Below, piece after piece: positions 33,045 to 40,442 of a stretch of 40,701 bases of DNA (its first letter is position 1; every line of letters starts with the position of its first letter). The stretch lies in the NCBI GenBank assembly GCA_900551495.1, contig URWG01000001.1, positions 1 through 40,701 on the forward strand, written 5' to 3'. The stretch comes from an uncultured Eubacteriales bacterium (GTDB lineage: Bacteria; Bacillota; Clostridia; Oscillospirales; Oscillospiraceae). Under the pieces are notes generated by a model. It made no database searches, was not told the DNA's origin, and worked only from the letters and a program-made list of their open reading frames with translations. The translations under genes were made by a program, and so were the position numbers.

Positions 33045-33083
33045 CTCCGTTCCTCCAAACGCTATGACCGATGAACGGAGGGC
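33045..33083 (+). promoter_or_regulatory. Hairpin that could hide the yqzL ribosome site
   Basis: CTCCGTTC (33045-33052) pairs perfectly with GAACGGAG (33073-33080) across a 20-base loop. The right arm overlaps the GGAGGG ribosome site (33078-33083) of the small gene starting at 33090. CCTCC at 33052-33056 offers an alternative pairing with the same site. The effect on translation is inferred, not shown. Confidence 0.35.
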
Positions 33084-33089
33084 GGAACA

Positions 33090-33194
33090 ATGAAGAACGA
33101 AGCGTTTTGGGAGCTGTTTTTGGACACCGGCGCACCGGAGGCATATCTGCTCTATCGGCGCGGAGGGAAAACGGCGGCAGGGCAGCGGAAATAA
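33090..33194 (+). CDS. yqzL: YqzL-like 34-residue protein
   Basis: A tiny gene, easily missed, between era and recO. It encodes a 34-residue peptide with FWELFLDTGAPEAYLLYRR, the core of the YqzL family (WxLFxxTGxxxAYLLY). A strong GGAGGG site lies seven bases before the ATG. YqzL is found at this exact place, just before recO, in other Firmicutes. Its function is unknown. The C-terminal tail here (GGKTAAGQRK) is positively charged and looks variable. Confidence 0.8.
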   Translation: MKNEAFWELFLDTGAPEAYLLYRRGGKTAAGQRK

Positions 33195-33218
33195 GGCTGC
33201 CCGCCGAGAAGGGGACCT

Positions 33219-33962
33219 ATGTACATCAAAACCAACGGCATTGTCCTGCGCGAAACGGAATATAAGGACAGCGACAAGCTCCTGACCGTGCTGACGCGCG
33301 ACCTCGGCAAGCGCACCTTTCGCGCCCGCGGGGTCAAGAGCGGGAGAAGCCGTCTGAAATCCGCGTGCCAGCTTTTTGCCTATTCGGAATTTACCGTGCT
33401 GGAAACGCACGAGCGCTGCGTCATTACCGAGGCAGTCACGCAGGAGATGTTTCCCGAGCTGCGGCAGGATATTGAGCTGCTGTCGCTTGCGTCCTATTTT
33501 GTGCAGCTGACGGATACCGTGGCGCAGGAGGGGGACGAGATGTCGGAGCTGCTCTCGCTCCTGCTCAACGCGCTTTATGCGCTGGCGAAGCTCAAGCGCC
33601 CGCAGAAATTGGTAAAGGCGGTCTTTGAGCTGCGGCTTGCCTGCATTTCCGGCTTTTTGCCCGATCTGCGCGGCTGTGCCGTCTGCGGACGGGAGGATAG
33701 CGACCGCTTCAATATTTCGCAGGGCGTATTGCAGTGCTCGGGCTGCCAAAGTGCGGAATCGGAGGGGATTCGGATGCCCGTTGGCGCGGGGACACTGGCT
33801 GCCATGCGGTTTATCGCAGCGGGCGACCCGAAGCGCCTGTTCTCCTTCAAGATTTCCGACCGCTCGCTGCGCGAGCTGAATGATATTGCGGAAAGCTACC
33901 TTACCATGCGTTTGGAGCGCGGGTTTTATACACTCGATCTTTACAAATCTCTGTTTTTATAA
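33219..33962 (+). CDS. recO: DNA repair protein RecO
   Basis: A 247-residue recombination mediator that helps load RecA on SSB-coated DNA. The N-terminal OB fold is recognisable from GIVLRETEYKDSDKLLTVLT and the KRTFRARGVKSGRSRLKSA stretch. The helical C-terminal part carries a four-Cys zinc site (GCAVCG, then QCSGC). Length is standard. The gene follows yqzL by 24 bases with an AAGGGGA site. Transcription probably ends in, or passes through, the hairpin region at 33964-34103. Confidence 0.95.
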   Translation: MYIKTNGIVLRETEYKDSDKLLTVLTRDLGKRTFRARGVKSGRSRLKSACQLFAYSEFTVLETHERCVITEAVTQEMFPELRQDIELLSLASYFVQLTDTVAQEGDEMSELLSLLLNALYALAKLKRPQKLVKAVFELRLACISGFLPDLRGCAVCGREDSDRFNISQGVLQCSGCQSAESEGIRMPVGAGTLAAMRFIAAGDPKRLFSFKISDRSLRELNDIAESYLTMRLERGFYTLDLYKSLFL

Positions 33963-33963
33963 T

Positions 33964-34103
33964 AGAATCTGTTAAAAAGCTCGAAAAGCTTTTTATAGCG
34001 CCAAAGGTGCGTCAGATTCTGCATGAGACGGCGCATCGTGCGTTCGCACGATGCGAGTGTGCGTAGCACATGGGATTCTTGATGAAATATTTTAATCAAG
34101 AAT
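33964..34103 (+). repeat. Five-hairpin intergenic array between recO and mutS2
   Basis: Perfect arms: AGAATCTG/CAGATTCT (33964-33971, 34013-34020) enclosing AAAAAGCT/AGCTTTTT (33974-33981, 33987-33994) and a 5-bp GCGCC/GGTGC-type stem (33998-34010, one G-T pair). Then follow CGCATCGTGC/GCACGATGCG (34032-34041, 34046-34055, loop GTTC), TGTGC/GCACA (34058-34070) and ATTCTTGAT/ATCAAGAAT (34075-34083, 34095-34103). The first three together resemble a branched fold. AAAAAGCT/AGCTTTTT may act as the recO terminator. GATTCT also recurs at 34074-34079, so alternative pairings exist. No coding sequence is seen here. Confidence 0.6.
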
Positions 34104-34122
34104 CAGCATTAGAGGAAAAGCC

Positions 34123-36495
34123 ATGACGGAATTATATGAAAAATCACTGAAAAAGCTGGAGCTGGACGCGGTGCTCGCACAGCTTGCCGACTGCGCACAG
34201 AGCGCAGCGGGCAAGGAGCGCTGCCTCGCGCTTCAACCCATGACGGACGCGGACGACATTCGTCTTGCCTTGGGGCAGACGAGCGCCGCCTGCCGCCTTA
34301 TTTCACTCAAGGGCTCGCCGTCCTTCTTCGGTCTGACGGAGATCGCGCCGTCGCTGGAGCGTGCGGATCGCGGCGGCTGTCTGAATCCGACAGAGCTTCT
34401 GCGCATTGCCGCCGTTTTGAAGTGCATCCGCACGGCGAAGGCATACTATAACGGCGATTATACCCAAACGGTGCTGGACGTCTATTTTCAAGAGCTTTCG
34501 CCTAACCGCTATTTGGAGGAAAAAATTTCGAATTCCATCCTCTCCGAGGAGGAGATCGCCGACGCTGCGAGCGGTGAGCTTGCCGATATTCGCCGTCACA
34601 TGCGTATTCAGAGCGCAAAGGTGAAGGAATCGCTGCAAAAGATCATTTCCTCGCCGTCGTATTCCAAATATCTCCGCGACCCGATCATCACGCTGCGCGG
34701 CGACCGTTATGTCGTACCCGTCAAGAGCGAATACAAAAGCGAGATACCGGGGCTGGTGCATGACGTCTCCTCCACGGGCAGCACGTTCTTTATCGAGCCG
34801 ATGTCGGCGGTCAACGCGAATAACGCGCTGCGGGAGCTGCTGATCCGCGAGAAGAAGGAGATCGAACGGATCCTTGCCGAGCTTTCGGCGGAGGCGGCAT
34901 CCTTCCGCGAGGGGATTTGCAGCAGCTATGAAATGCTTGTGACGCTGGACGTCGTGTTTGCAAAGGCGCGGTATTCGCATAAGCTTGAGGCAATGGAGCC
35001 GGAGGTCCGCACCGATGCGCGCATCGAGCTGATTCGTGCGCGGCATCCGCTGATCGACAAAAAATCGGTCGTTCCGATCACGGTACGGCTTGGCGCGGAT
35101 TTTGATACGCTCATTATCACAGGACCGAACACGGGTGGAAAGACCGTCACGCTGAAAACGCTGGGCTTGCTGACGCTGATGGCGGAGTGCGGTCTGCATA
35201 TTCCCGCCGACCACGGCAGCGTCGTCTCGGTTTTCCCGCGCGTGCTGGCGGACATCGGCGATGAGCAGTCGATCGAGCAGTCACTTTCCACCTTCTCGGC
35301 GCATATGAAGAACATCGTCGAGATCGTCGGGCAGTGTGACAGTGAGACATTGGTGCTCTTTGACGAGCTGGGGGCGGGAACCGACCCCGCCGAGGGCGCT
35401 GCGCTGGCAACGGCGCTGATTGAATTTTGCCGTCAGTGCGGCAGCCGCGTCGCCGCAACGACGCACTACGCCGAGCTGAAGCTCTACGCCATGCGAACGA
35501 ACGGAGTAATGAACGCCTCGTGCGAATTTGACGTGGAGACGCTGCGCCCGACCTACCGCCTGCTGATCGGTATTCCCGGGAAGTCCAATGCCTTTGCGAT
35601 CTCCAAGCGCCTCGGGCTGTCCGACGTGATCGTTGACAAGGCAAAAAGTCTGGTCAACGAAAACGACAAGAATTTTGAGGATGTCCTCAATCAGCTGGAG
35701 CAGCAGCGGCAGCAGATGGAGCAGGCAAAGCTTGAGGCAGAGCGCTTAAAGCTCGAAACCGAGCAGATGAAGTCGAAATCCGAGGCATATTACGACGAGA
35801 TCAAGCGCGAGCGGGAAAAGGCGATGCGAACCGCCAGAGCCGAGGCGCAGGCGATCGTCGATCAGGCGCGGCGCAATGCCAACGAGGTCGCCGAGGAGCT
35901 GAAGCAGCTTCGAAAGCAGCTCAAAGACAGCGCCGACACGCAGGGCATCAACGCCAAGCAGACCGAGCTTCGCCGCAAGCTCAACGAGACGGAGGATGCC
36001 ATCATCGGCAAGGAAGCCACGCCCGAACGTCCCGCACCCACCCGCGCGATCAAGGTCGGCGATACGGTGGAGCTGCTGCGCTTCGGAACGAGGGCGTCCG
36101 TGCTGGCAATCAACGCCGACGGCAGCTATCAGCTGCAGGCGGGCATTATGAAGGTCACGGCAAAGCCCGACGAGGTATACCTCATCGAGGACGCGCAGCA
36201 GCAGACGAAGAAGATCGTCGAACGCGCCGCCCGCGAATTCCGCAACCGTCCCGCGCCGACGGAGCTGGACCTGCGCGGCATGACGGCAGGGGAGGCGGTC
36301 GCCGTGCTGTCGAACTTCCTCGACGGGGCGATGCTCGCTAACCTCTCGCAGGTGCGCATCATTCACGGCAAGGGCTCCGGCGTGCTGCGGAAGGCCGTGC
36401 AGGACGAGCTCAAGCACAACCGCGCCGTCAAGCGCTACCGTCTCGGCGTTTACGGCGAGGGAGAGGACGGCGTTACCATCGCGGAGCTTGCCTAA
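34123..36495 (+). CDS. mutS2: Endonuclease MutS2
   Basis: A 790-residue MutS-like ATPase with a C-terminal Smr nuclease domain, involved in suppressing recombination and in rescuing collided ribosomes in Firmicutes. The P-loop TGPNTGGKTVTLKT is near 333-346. FDELGAGTDPAEGAALATAL holds the Walker B and signature residues. A long Gln/Glu/Lys-rich coiled coil spans about 520-620. The Smr domain at about 710-790 shows ELDLRGMTAGEAV and VRIIHGKGSGVLR. It lacks the mismatch-recognition domain of MutS, as expected. A strong AGAGGAAAAG site precedes the start. Confidence 0.96.
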   Translation: MTELYEKSLKKLELDAVLAQLADCAQSAAGKERCLALQPMTDADDIRLALGQTSAACRLISLKGSPSFFGLTEIAPSLERADRGGCLNPTELLRIAAVLKCIRTAKAYYNGDYTQTVLDVYFQELSPNRYLEEKISNSILSEEEIADAASGELADIRRHMRIQSAKVKESLQKIISSPSYSKYLRDPIITLRGDRYVVPVKSEYKSEIPGLVHDVSSTGSTFFIEPMSAVNANNALRELLIREKKEIERILAELSAEAASFREGICSSYEMLVTLDVVFAKARYSHKLEAMEPEVRTDARIELIRARHPLIDKKSVVPITVRLGADFDTLIITGPNTGGKTVTLKTLGLLTLMAECGLHIPADHGSVVSVFPRVLADIGDEQSIEQSLSTFSAHMKNIVEIVGQCDSETLVLFDELGAGTDPAEGAALATALIEFCRQCGSRVAATTHYAELKLYAMRTNGVMNASCEFDVETLRPTYRLLIGIPGKSNAFAISKRLGLSDVIVDKAKSLVNENDKNFEDVLNQLEQQRQQMEQAKLEAERLKLETEQMKSKSEAYYDEIKREREKAMRTARAEAQAIVDQARRNANEVAEELKQLRKQLKDSADTQGINAKQTELRRKLNETEDAIIGKEATPERPAPTRAIKVGDTVELLRFGTRASVLAINADGSYQLQAGIMKVTAKPDEVYLIEDAQQQTKKIVERAAREFRNRPAPTELDLRGMTAGEAVAVLSNFLDGAMLANLSQVRIIHGKGSGVLRKAVQDELKHNRAVKRYRLGVYGEGEDGVTIAELA

Positions 36496-36505
36496 GCGAG
36501 ATAAC

Positions 36506-36531
36506 GGCACATTTACATTTTTTATTGTGCC
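36506..36531 (+). terminator. Weak hairpin after mutS2
   Basis: GGCACA (36506-36511) pairs with TGTGCC (36526-36531) around an AT-rich loop with a T-run inside the loop rather than after the stem. It is the only hairpin between the mutS2 stop and the next promoter, so it may contribute to termination, but it is not a canonical terminator. Confidence 0.3.
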
Positions 36532-36558
36532 TTTGCATAGCAAAAATTCGGAAATCGG

Positions 36559-36587
36559 TTGACAAACCGCGTATTCTTGCGTATATT
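36559..36587 (+). promoter_or_regulatory. Strong sigma-A-type promoter for the HPr-like gene
   Basis: Perfect TTGACA (36559-36564), a 17-base spacer and TATATT (36582-36587), one mismatch from consensus. The HPr-like start codon is 49 bases downstream of the -10, and a clean terminator closes the unit at 36915-36949. The gene is therefore probably expressed as a strong single-gene transcript. Confidence 0.8.
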
Positions 36588-36635
36588 ATCATATAGTATT
36601 TCGCAATCGACAGCGAAACCGAAGGAGTGACAATC

Positions 36636-36896
36636 GTGTACACAGAAAAAACCGTTGTAACGTGTGAATCGGGACTGCATAACAAGCAGGCAACATATTT
36701 CATTCAGAAGGCGAACGAATTCCGTTCGAGCATTTGGATTGAAGCGGACGACCGCAAGATCAATGCCAAGAGTCTGCTCGGTGTCCTCTCCATGGGGATT
36801 ACCACCGGTACGGAGATCAGCCTCATCGCCGAAGGACCCGACGAGGAAGCTGCGGTCAAGTCCCTTGCCGCAATGCTTGTGAAGGACGTATACTGA
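36636..36896 (+). CDS. HPr-family phosphocarrier-like protein with altered active-site loop
   Basis: An 86-residue HPr-fold protein. GTG 36636 is the better start: GAAGGAG (36621-36627) lies eight bases upstream, whereas the earlier in-frame GTG 36627 overlaps that site. With this start the key residues fall on canonical numbers: His15 in ESGLHNKQAT and Ser46 in NAKSLLGVLSMGI, the HPr kinase target. The usual HARPA loop is HNKQA: Arg17 is Lys and Pro18 is Gln. It may still take phosphate from enzyme I, or may be mainly a regulatory HPr/Crh-like protein. No PTS gene is adjacent. Confidence 0.88.
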   Translation: MYTEKTVVTCESGLHNKQATYFIQKANEFRSSIWIEADDRKINAKSLLGVLSMGITTGTEISLIAEGPDEEAAVKSLAAMLVKDVY

Positions 36897-36914
36897 ATCG
36901 TTTCCTGAAACGCT

Positions 36915-36949
36915 GCTGTCCCAAACGCCCGCGTTTGGGACAGCTTTTT
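36915..36949 (+). terminator. Intrinsic terminator after the HPr-like gene
   Basis: A perfect 14-bp stem, GCTGTCCCAAACGC (36915-36928) with its exact inverse (36931-36944), a two-base CC between the arms (in practice a four-base loop), followed by TTTTT (36945-36949). It is the strongest terminator in the window. Confidence 0.92.
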
Positions 36950-36995
36950 CACGCTGATACAGATTCTGGTATGACACTTTGAACGGGTGAGGCTT

Positions 36996-38813
36996 ATGAC
37001 ACGCGAGGAATTAAAGACGGCGGCGCTGTCGCTGCCCTATGAGCCGGGCGTCTATCTGATGAAGGATGTCGCCGACACGGTGATCTATGTCGGCAAGGCG
37101 AAAAAACTGAAAAATCGCGTTTCGCAGTATTTTCAGGATACCGCGTCGCATAACGCCAAGACCCGCCGCATGGTCTCGCAGGTCGATCACTTTGAGACGA
37201 TCACGGCGGCGACCGAATTTGAGGCGCTGGTGCTGGAGTGCTCGCTCATCAAGCACTATATGCCGAAATATAATATCCTGCTCAAGGACGACAAGGGCTA
37301 TCCGTACCTGCGCATTGACCTGCGTGAGCCGTATCCCGAGTTCACGCTGGCAAGCCGTGCGGTTGACGACGGTGCGCTGTATTTCGGACCCTACGGCGGG
37401 CGCGGTCGGACGCAGCAGGTGATCCGCACCATCCGCACGGCGCTTCGGCTGCCGCGCTGCGGAAGGAAATTCCCGCGAGAAATCGGTAAGGAGCGTCCCT
37501 GCCTGAACCTACAGATGAATCTCTGCGACGGCTGGTGCCGTCCCGAAAAAACGCAGGGGGAGTATCGACGGCTGATCGACCAGGGTGTTGCGCTCCTGCA
37601 GGGAAAGCACAAGGAGCTGTCCCGCACGCTTAGGACACAGATGGAGCAGGCAGCGGAGCGGCTGGAATTTGAACAGGCTGCGCAGCTTCGCGACCGCGTT
37701 AATGCAATCGAGCTGCTGTCCCAGCGCCAGCTCGTCACCGCCGCGACGATGGCGGATACCGACGTGATCGGCTGGTACTCGACGGAGGCAAAGTCCTGCT
37801 TTGCGGTGCTGCATTTTGTCCGTGGCAACCTGATGGACAAGGACTACGAGCTTCTGAATCTTCCCGAGGACGAGGGCGAGGCGATCTCGTCGCTTTTGAA
37901 GCAGTATTACCTGCGGCGCGGCGCGGCACCGAAGCGGATCTTGCTTCCGTGCGCGATCGACGACGCGGAGCTGTTTGCGCAGCTCCTGCTGGAAAAGCTG
38001 AATCGGCAGGTCCGCATTTTTACCCCACAGCGCGGAAACAGCCGCAAGCTGATCGAGCTTGCGAACAAGAATGCCCGCGAGGAAGCCGAACGCGCCACCT
38101 CCGCCGCCGAACGGATCAGCGGAACGCTGTCGCTGCTCGGCACGATGCTTTGCCTTCCCGAAGCGCCGCGCCGCTTGGAGGCATACGACATTTCCAACAT
38201 TGCGGGCACGGACATCGTTGCCTCCATGGTGGTTTTTGCGGACGGCAAGCCGAAAAAGAGCGATTACAAGCGCTTTAAGCTCGAAAATATGGACGATCAG
38301 GACGATTACGCTTCCATGCGGCAGGTGCTGACCCGCCGCTTTCGGCACTATCTCGACGGAGACAAGGGGTTTGACGAGCGTCCGGATGCGCTGCTGATCG
38401 ACGGCGGCGTGGTGCACGCGCAGACCGTGGCGCAGGCGCTGGCGGAGTTAGGGCTTTCCGTACCGATTTTCGGCATGGTCAAGGACGACCGCCACCGCAC
38501 CCGCGCACTGGTCACCCCTGACGGCGCGGAGATCGGGATTCAAACCGTCCCCGCCGTATTTGCCCTGATCGGCAGGATTCAGGAGGAGACACACCGCTTT
38601 GCCATCACCTACCACCGCACCCTCCGCAGCAAGCGCGTAAAAGGCTCGCAGCTGGACGAGATTGAGGGAATCGGCGAGAAGCGGCGGATGGCGCTGCTCA
38701 AACGCTTCGGCTCTCTCGGCGCAATACGGGAGGCGAGCGTGGAGCAGCTTGCGACCTTACTGCCGCTGCCGACGGCAAGGGCGGTTTACGACCATTTTCA
38801 CCCACAGGAGTAA
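36996..38813 (+). CDS. uvrC: Excinuclease ABC subunit C
   Basis: A 605-residue nuclease that makes both incisions around a DNA lesion in UvrABC repair. The N-terminal GIY-YIG domain is seen as EPGVYLMKD and IYVGKAKKLKNRVSQYF. The UVR motif (AAERLEFEQAAQLRDRV) is near 205-225. The RNase-H-like nuclease domain shows AYDISNIAGTDIVASMV and LLIDGG, and a helix-hairpin-helix ends the protein (EIEGIGEKRRMALLKRFGS). I start at ATG 36996, nine bases after an in-frame GTG; GGGTGAGG lies just upstream. rsmD follows after 3 bases. Confidence 0.96.
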   Translation: MTREELKTAALSLPYEPGVYLMKDVADTVIYVGKAKKLKNRVSQYFQDTASHNAKTRRMVSQVDHFETITAATEFEALVLECSLIKHYMPKYNILLKDDKGYPYLRIDLREPYPEFTLASRAVDDGALYFGPYGGRGRTQQVIRTIRTALRLPRCGRKFPREIGKERPCLNLQMNLCDGWCRPEKTQGEYRRLIDQGVALLQGKHKELSRTLRTQMEQAAERLEFEQAAQLRDRVNAIELLSQRQLVTAATMADTDVIGWYSTEAKSCFAVLHFVRGNLMDKDYELLNLPEDEGEAISSLLKQYYLRRGAAPKRILLPCAIDDAELFAQLLLEKLNRQVRIFTPQRGNSRKLIELANKNAREEAERATSAAERISGTLSLLGTMLCLPEAPRRLEAYDISNIAGTDIVASMVVFADGKPKKSDYKRFKLENMDDQDDYASMRQVLTRRFRHYLDGDKGFDERPDALLIDGGVVHAQTVAQALAELGLSVPIFGMVKDDRHRTRALVTPDGAEIGIQTVPAVFALIGRIQEETHRFAITYHRTLRSKRVKGSQLDEIEGIGEKRRMALLKRFGSLGAIREASVEQLATLLPLPTARAVYDHFHPQE

Positions 38814-38816
38814 AGC

Positions 38817-39368
38817 ATGAGAGTTATTACCGGAACGGCACGCGGAACAAATCTGAAGGCACCCGACGGGCTTCTGACCCGTCCGACCGCGGACCGTGTG
38901 AAGCAGGCGCTGTTCAACATCATTCAATATGAGATCGTCGGGGACGTTCTTGACCTCTTTGCCGGCTCCGGTCAGCTCGGCATCGAGGCGCTCAGCCGCG
39001 GCGCGAGTCATGCCGTTTTCGTGGACGAGCGTGCCGATGCGCTGGCGGTCGTGCGCGAGAATCTGCGCCGCACGCATCTTGCCGAAAAAGCGCAGGTCGT
39101 CCGCGCGGATTACCTGAGTTACCTCGACGGGTGCTCAAAACGCTTCCGAATCATCTTTTTAGACCCGCCTTACGCAGAAAAATATTTGGAAAATGCAATA
39201 AAACGCATCTCGGAAATTGACATTTTGGCGGAAGGTGGTATAATTGTATCGGAACGCCCCGCAGATAAGCCGCTCGGCGATGATTTTTGCGGGCTGGTGC
39301 GCTCGAAGGACTATGTTTACGGCAAGACGGCGATCGCCCTCTTCCGCCGCGAAAAGGACACGGAATGA
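38817..39368 (+). CDS. rsmD: 16S rRNA (guanine-N2)-methyltransferase RsmD
   Basis: A 183-residue SAM-dependent enzyme that methylates G966 (E. coli numbering) of 16S rRNA. It shows MRVITGTARGTNLKAP and RPTADRVKQALFNII at the N-terminus, motif I VLDLFAGSGQLGIEALSRGA, and the catalytic motif FLDPPY. The stop overlaps coaD as ATGA; the rsmD-coaD pair is a common bacterial arrangement. Length is standard. Confidence 0.95.
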   Translation: MRVITGTARGTNLKAPDGLLTRPTADRVKQALFNIIQYEIVGDVLDLFAGSGQLGIEALSRGASHAVFVDERADALAVVRENLRRTHLAEKAQVVRADYLSYLDGCSKRFRIIFLDPPYAEKYLENAIKRISEIDILAEGGIIVSERPADKPLGDDFCGLVRSKDYVYGKTAIALFRREKDTE

Positions 39369-39853
39369 AGATTGCGGTTTACCCGGGCAGCTTTGACCCG
39401 ATCACGAAAGGGCATCTGAATATCATCGAGCGTGCCGCACGCCTGTTTGACCGCGTGATCGTCTGCGTGATGGTCAATTGCGAGAAGCACCCGCTGTTCA
39501 CGCTGGAGGAGCGCGAGGCACACCTGCGCCGCGTTACCGCCCGCCTCCCGAACGTGACGGTGGACAGTCATGACGGGCTGCTTGCCGAGTACGCCGAGGC
39601 GCACGGCTGCTGTACGATCATCAAGGGGCTTCGCGCCGGCTCGGACTTCGAAAAAGAGTTTCAGATGGCGATGATTAACCGTAAGCTGAATCCGAATTTG
39701 GATTCCCTGTTTTTGACCGCGGAGCACCAGTTTATGTACCTCAGCTCCAGCGCGGTGAAGGAAATGGGCTATTACGGCGCGGATCTGAGCGATTTTCTCC
39801 CCGCTGAGATTATGGGAGAGTTTTATGAAAGAATCAGAAATACAGTAAAATAA
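39365..39853 (+). CDS. coaD: Phosphopantetheine adenylyltransferase
   Basis: A 162-residue enzyme for the penultimate step of coenzyme A synthesis, joining ATP and 4'-phosphopantetheine to give dephospho-CoA. The nucleotidyl-transfer motif YPGSFDPITKGH is at 5-16. IIKGLRAGSDFEKEFQMAMI and YLSSSAVKEMG match the conserved substrate regions. ATG 39365 overlaps the rsmD stop; longer in-frame readings start inside rsmD and add nothing conserved. Confidence 0.96.
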   Translation: MKIAVYPGSFDPITKGHLNIIERAARLFDRVIVCVMVNCEKHPLFTLEEREAHLRRVTARLPNVTVDSHDGLLAEYAEAHGCCTIIKGLRAGSDFEKEFQMAMINRKLNPNLDSLFLTAEHQFMYLSSSAVKEMGYYGADLSDFLPAEIMGEFYERIRNTVK

Positions 39854-39867
39854 CAGGAGGCACTACT

Positions 39868-40383
39868 ATGAACGAACATGGCATTGAGGAACTGATCGGC
39901 ACCTTATATGCGTTGATCCAGGACGCTAAGAATGTTCCCTTCAGCGGCGAGAAGTGCGCCGTCGAGCGCGAGCGCGCGCTTGATCTGCTGGATGAGATCT
40001 CCAATAAGCTCCCCAGCGAGCTGAAGCAGGCAAAAACCATCGTCGAGTCCCGCAACGAGCTGGTCACCAGCGCAAAGCGCGAGGCAGAGGGCATTTTGAA
40101 GTCCGCACAGGCACAGGCTCGTCAGCTCGTTTCGAACGAAGCGGTCTATCAGGAAGCCCGCACGCAAGCCAACGAGATGGTCCGCGCCGCGCAGGAGAAG
40201 ATCAAGGAGCTGAAGCAGGTCACGAACGACTATGTGGACGACTCCCTCCGCCGCACGGAGGAAGCGGTCGCCGAGGCGCTGTCGCAGATTCGCGACTCCC
40301 GCTCCAAGTTCCGCGCCATCACCGCGCCGCAGACGCGTCAGGCGCCCGCGCAGACCGAATCGCCGATCATCGAGGATATTTAA
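39868..40383 (+). CDS. Coiled-coil protein, V-ATPase-subunit/DivIVA-like in appearance
   Basis: A 171-residue, highly charged helical protein with no signal peptide or membrane segment. Residues about 5-55 form a first helical pair, and about 60-145 a long coiled coil rich in Ala, Glu, Lys and Arg (KREAEGILKSAQAQARQLV, ANEMVRAAQEKIKELKQV), ending in a short Gln/Pro-rich tail. Clostridia often carry such a protein, loosely annotated as ATPase subunit-like, directly after coaD. I infer a scaffold role at most. A clean GGAGG site precedes the ATG, and a terminator follows. Confidence 0.8.
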   Translation: MNEHGIEELIGTLYALIQDAKNVPFSGEKCAVERERALDLLDEISNKLPSELKQAKTIVESRNELVTSAKREAEGILKSAQAQARQLVSNEAVYQEARTQANEMVRAAQEKIKELKQVTNDYVDDSLRRTEEAVAEALSQIRDSRSKFRAITAPQTRQAPAQTESPIIEDI

Positions 40384-40392
40384 CCAATATTT

Positions 40393-40426
40393 AACAGGTC
40401 AGTTCTTCTCGGAATTGACCTGTTTT
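40393..40426 (+). terminator. Intrinsic terminator after the coiled-coil gene
   Basis: AACAGGTCAGTTC and its inverse GAATTGACCTGTT (40393-40424) form a 13-bp stem with one G-T pair and a six-base loop (TTCTCG), running into a T-run to 40426. It separates the coaD unit from the phosphohexomutase gene, whose ribosome site ACGGAGG begins soon after. Confidence 0.8.
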
Positions 40427-40442
40427 TCAAACGGAGGTAATT

